From Flavobacteriales bacterium (GTDB taxonomy: Bacteria; Bacteroidota; Bacteroidia; Flavobacteriales_D; Sanyastnellaceae): a stretch of 7,361 nt of DNA. The position numbers and the translations under genes are program-made. The stretch covers positions 1 to 7,361 of the forward strand of contig CANHIV010000040.1 in the NCBI GenBank assembly GCA_947460525.1. Direction: 5' to 3'. Below, piece after piece: positions 6,925 through 7,361 of the stretch. Position 1 is the stretch's first letter. Every line of letters starts with the position of its first letter. The notes beneath the pieces were generated by a model. That model searched no databases, was not told the DNA's origin, and worked only from the letters and a program-made list of their open reading frames with translations.

Positions 6925-6925
6925 A

Positions 6926-7361
6926 TCACGAATATAATATTTCCCAAGCTGAAAGATACCCCCCTCTCTGCTCTATCATCTCAATCATTTTAGAATAAAA
7001 TGAATCCTTGGCCAGAGTAGCACTATCCCCAACAATTACCAAGCCCTTACGTGCTCGCGTCATGGCCACATTCATCCGTCGGTAATCTTTTAAAAATCCA
7101 ATTTCACTTTGCTCATTGCTCCGCACCAAACTGATGTACACTACATCCTCTTCTTGGCCTTGAAACGAATCGATGGTATTCACCGTCCATCTGTGTGCAT
7201 CTGACATGTCATTCTGCACCCAACTTACCTGAGCACGATAGGGACTAATCACCGCAATATCGCCCGCAAGATGCATTTGCTTGGCTTCGATGTGTTTTTG
7301 AATAATCTGCCATTCTTCGGGATTCTGAAGACTGTCTCCATCCACGCCAGGTTGTTCTTCA
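6926..7361 (-). CDS. UPF1-like superfamily 1 DNA/RNA helicase, C-terminal fragment (5' end outside window)
   Basis: The frame is open from the right edge to TGA at 6926-6928, giving the last 144 residues. Numbered within the fragment: DIAVISPYRAQV at 34-45 is the conserved start of the second RecA domain's ATP-site strand; VNTIDSFQGQEEDVVYISLVRSN at 60-82 is SF1 motif V with the T-x-D-x-F-Q-G-x-E signature of the UPF1/SMUBP2 group (AAA_12 domain); and RRMNVAMTRARKGLVIVG at 94-111 is motif VI with its arginine finger region. The first RecA domain with Walker A and B lies beyond the window. Such proteins are ATP-driven 5'-3' helicases on DNA or RNA; the cellular role of bacterial members is poorly known. 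An apparent GTG start at 7345 is just an internal Val codon. The gene reads straight into the lipoprotein gene with one base between. Confidence 0.93.
   Translation of the reverse strand, partial: EEQPGVDGDSLQNPEEWQIIQKHIEAKQMHLAGDIAVISPYRAQVSWVQNDMSDAHRWTVNTIDSFQGQEEDVVYISLVRSNEQSEIGFLKDYRRMNVAMTRARKGLVIVGDSATLAKDSFYSKMIEMIEQRGGYLSAWEILYS

Overview
The window looks like ordinary chromosomal DNA of a Bacteroidota bacterium, probably from the Flavobacteriales (genus not determinable). The signs are: a large exported TPR protein followed by an outer-membrane beta-barrel gene, a pairing I associate with this phylum; a lipoprotein whose cysteine is followed by a K-D-E stretch; general lack of Shine-Dalgarno sequences before starts; and two matches to the Bacteroidota -7 promoter box TAnnTTTG. 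I see no mobile element, CRISPR array, tRNA, rRNA or phage module.

Layout, left to right. (1) 1-1639, minus: outer-membrane beta-barrel protein, 3' end cut by the window edge. (2) 1632-4799, minus: 1055-residue exported TPR protein, transcribed before (1) and overlapping it by 8 bases, with an unusually strong Shine-Dalgarno-like sequence for (1) inside its last codons. (3) 4800-4911: intergenic, with a 13-bp perfect hairpin plus T-rich tail that should terminate transcription from the next gene, and an 8-bp direct repeat. (4) 4912-5580, minus: small transaldolase of the TalC/FSA family. (5) 5581-5632: divergent 52-bp promoter region. (6) 5633-6043, plus: small four-helix membrane protein of the 'phage holin family'/YvlD type, the only plus-strand gene. 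(7) 6040-6924, minus: lipoprotein of unknown function, its stop codon overlapping that of (6). (8) 6926-7361, minus: C-terminal end of a UPF1-like superfamily 1 helicase, cut by the right edge and one base away from (7).

How they work together: (2) and (1) are very likely one translationally coupled envelope unit, a periplasmic or outer-membrane-attached TPR scaffold with a plug-less barrel. Its function is not known to me and it is the best candidate for an under-described system here. (8) and (7) are probably co-transcribed, but no shared function is evident. (4) is a central-carbon enzyme with its own promoter and terminator. Everything outside the TPR-barrel pair reads as housekeeping or generic envelope content.
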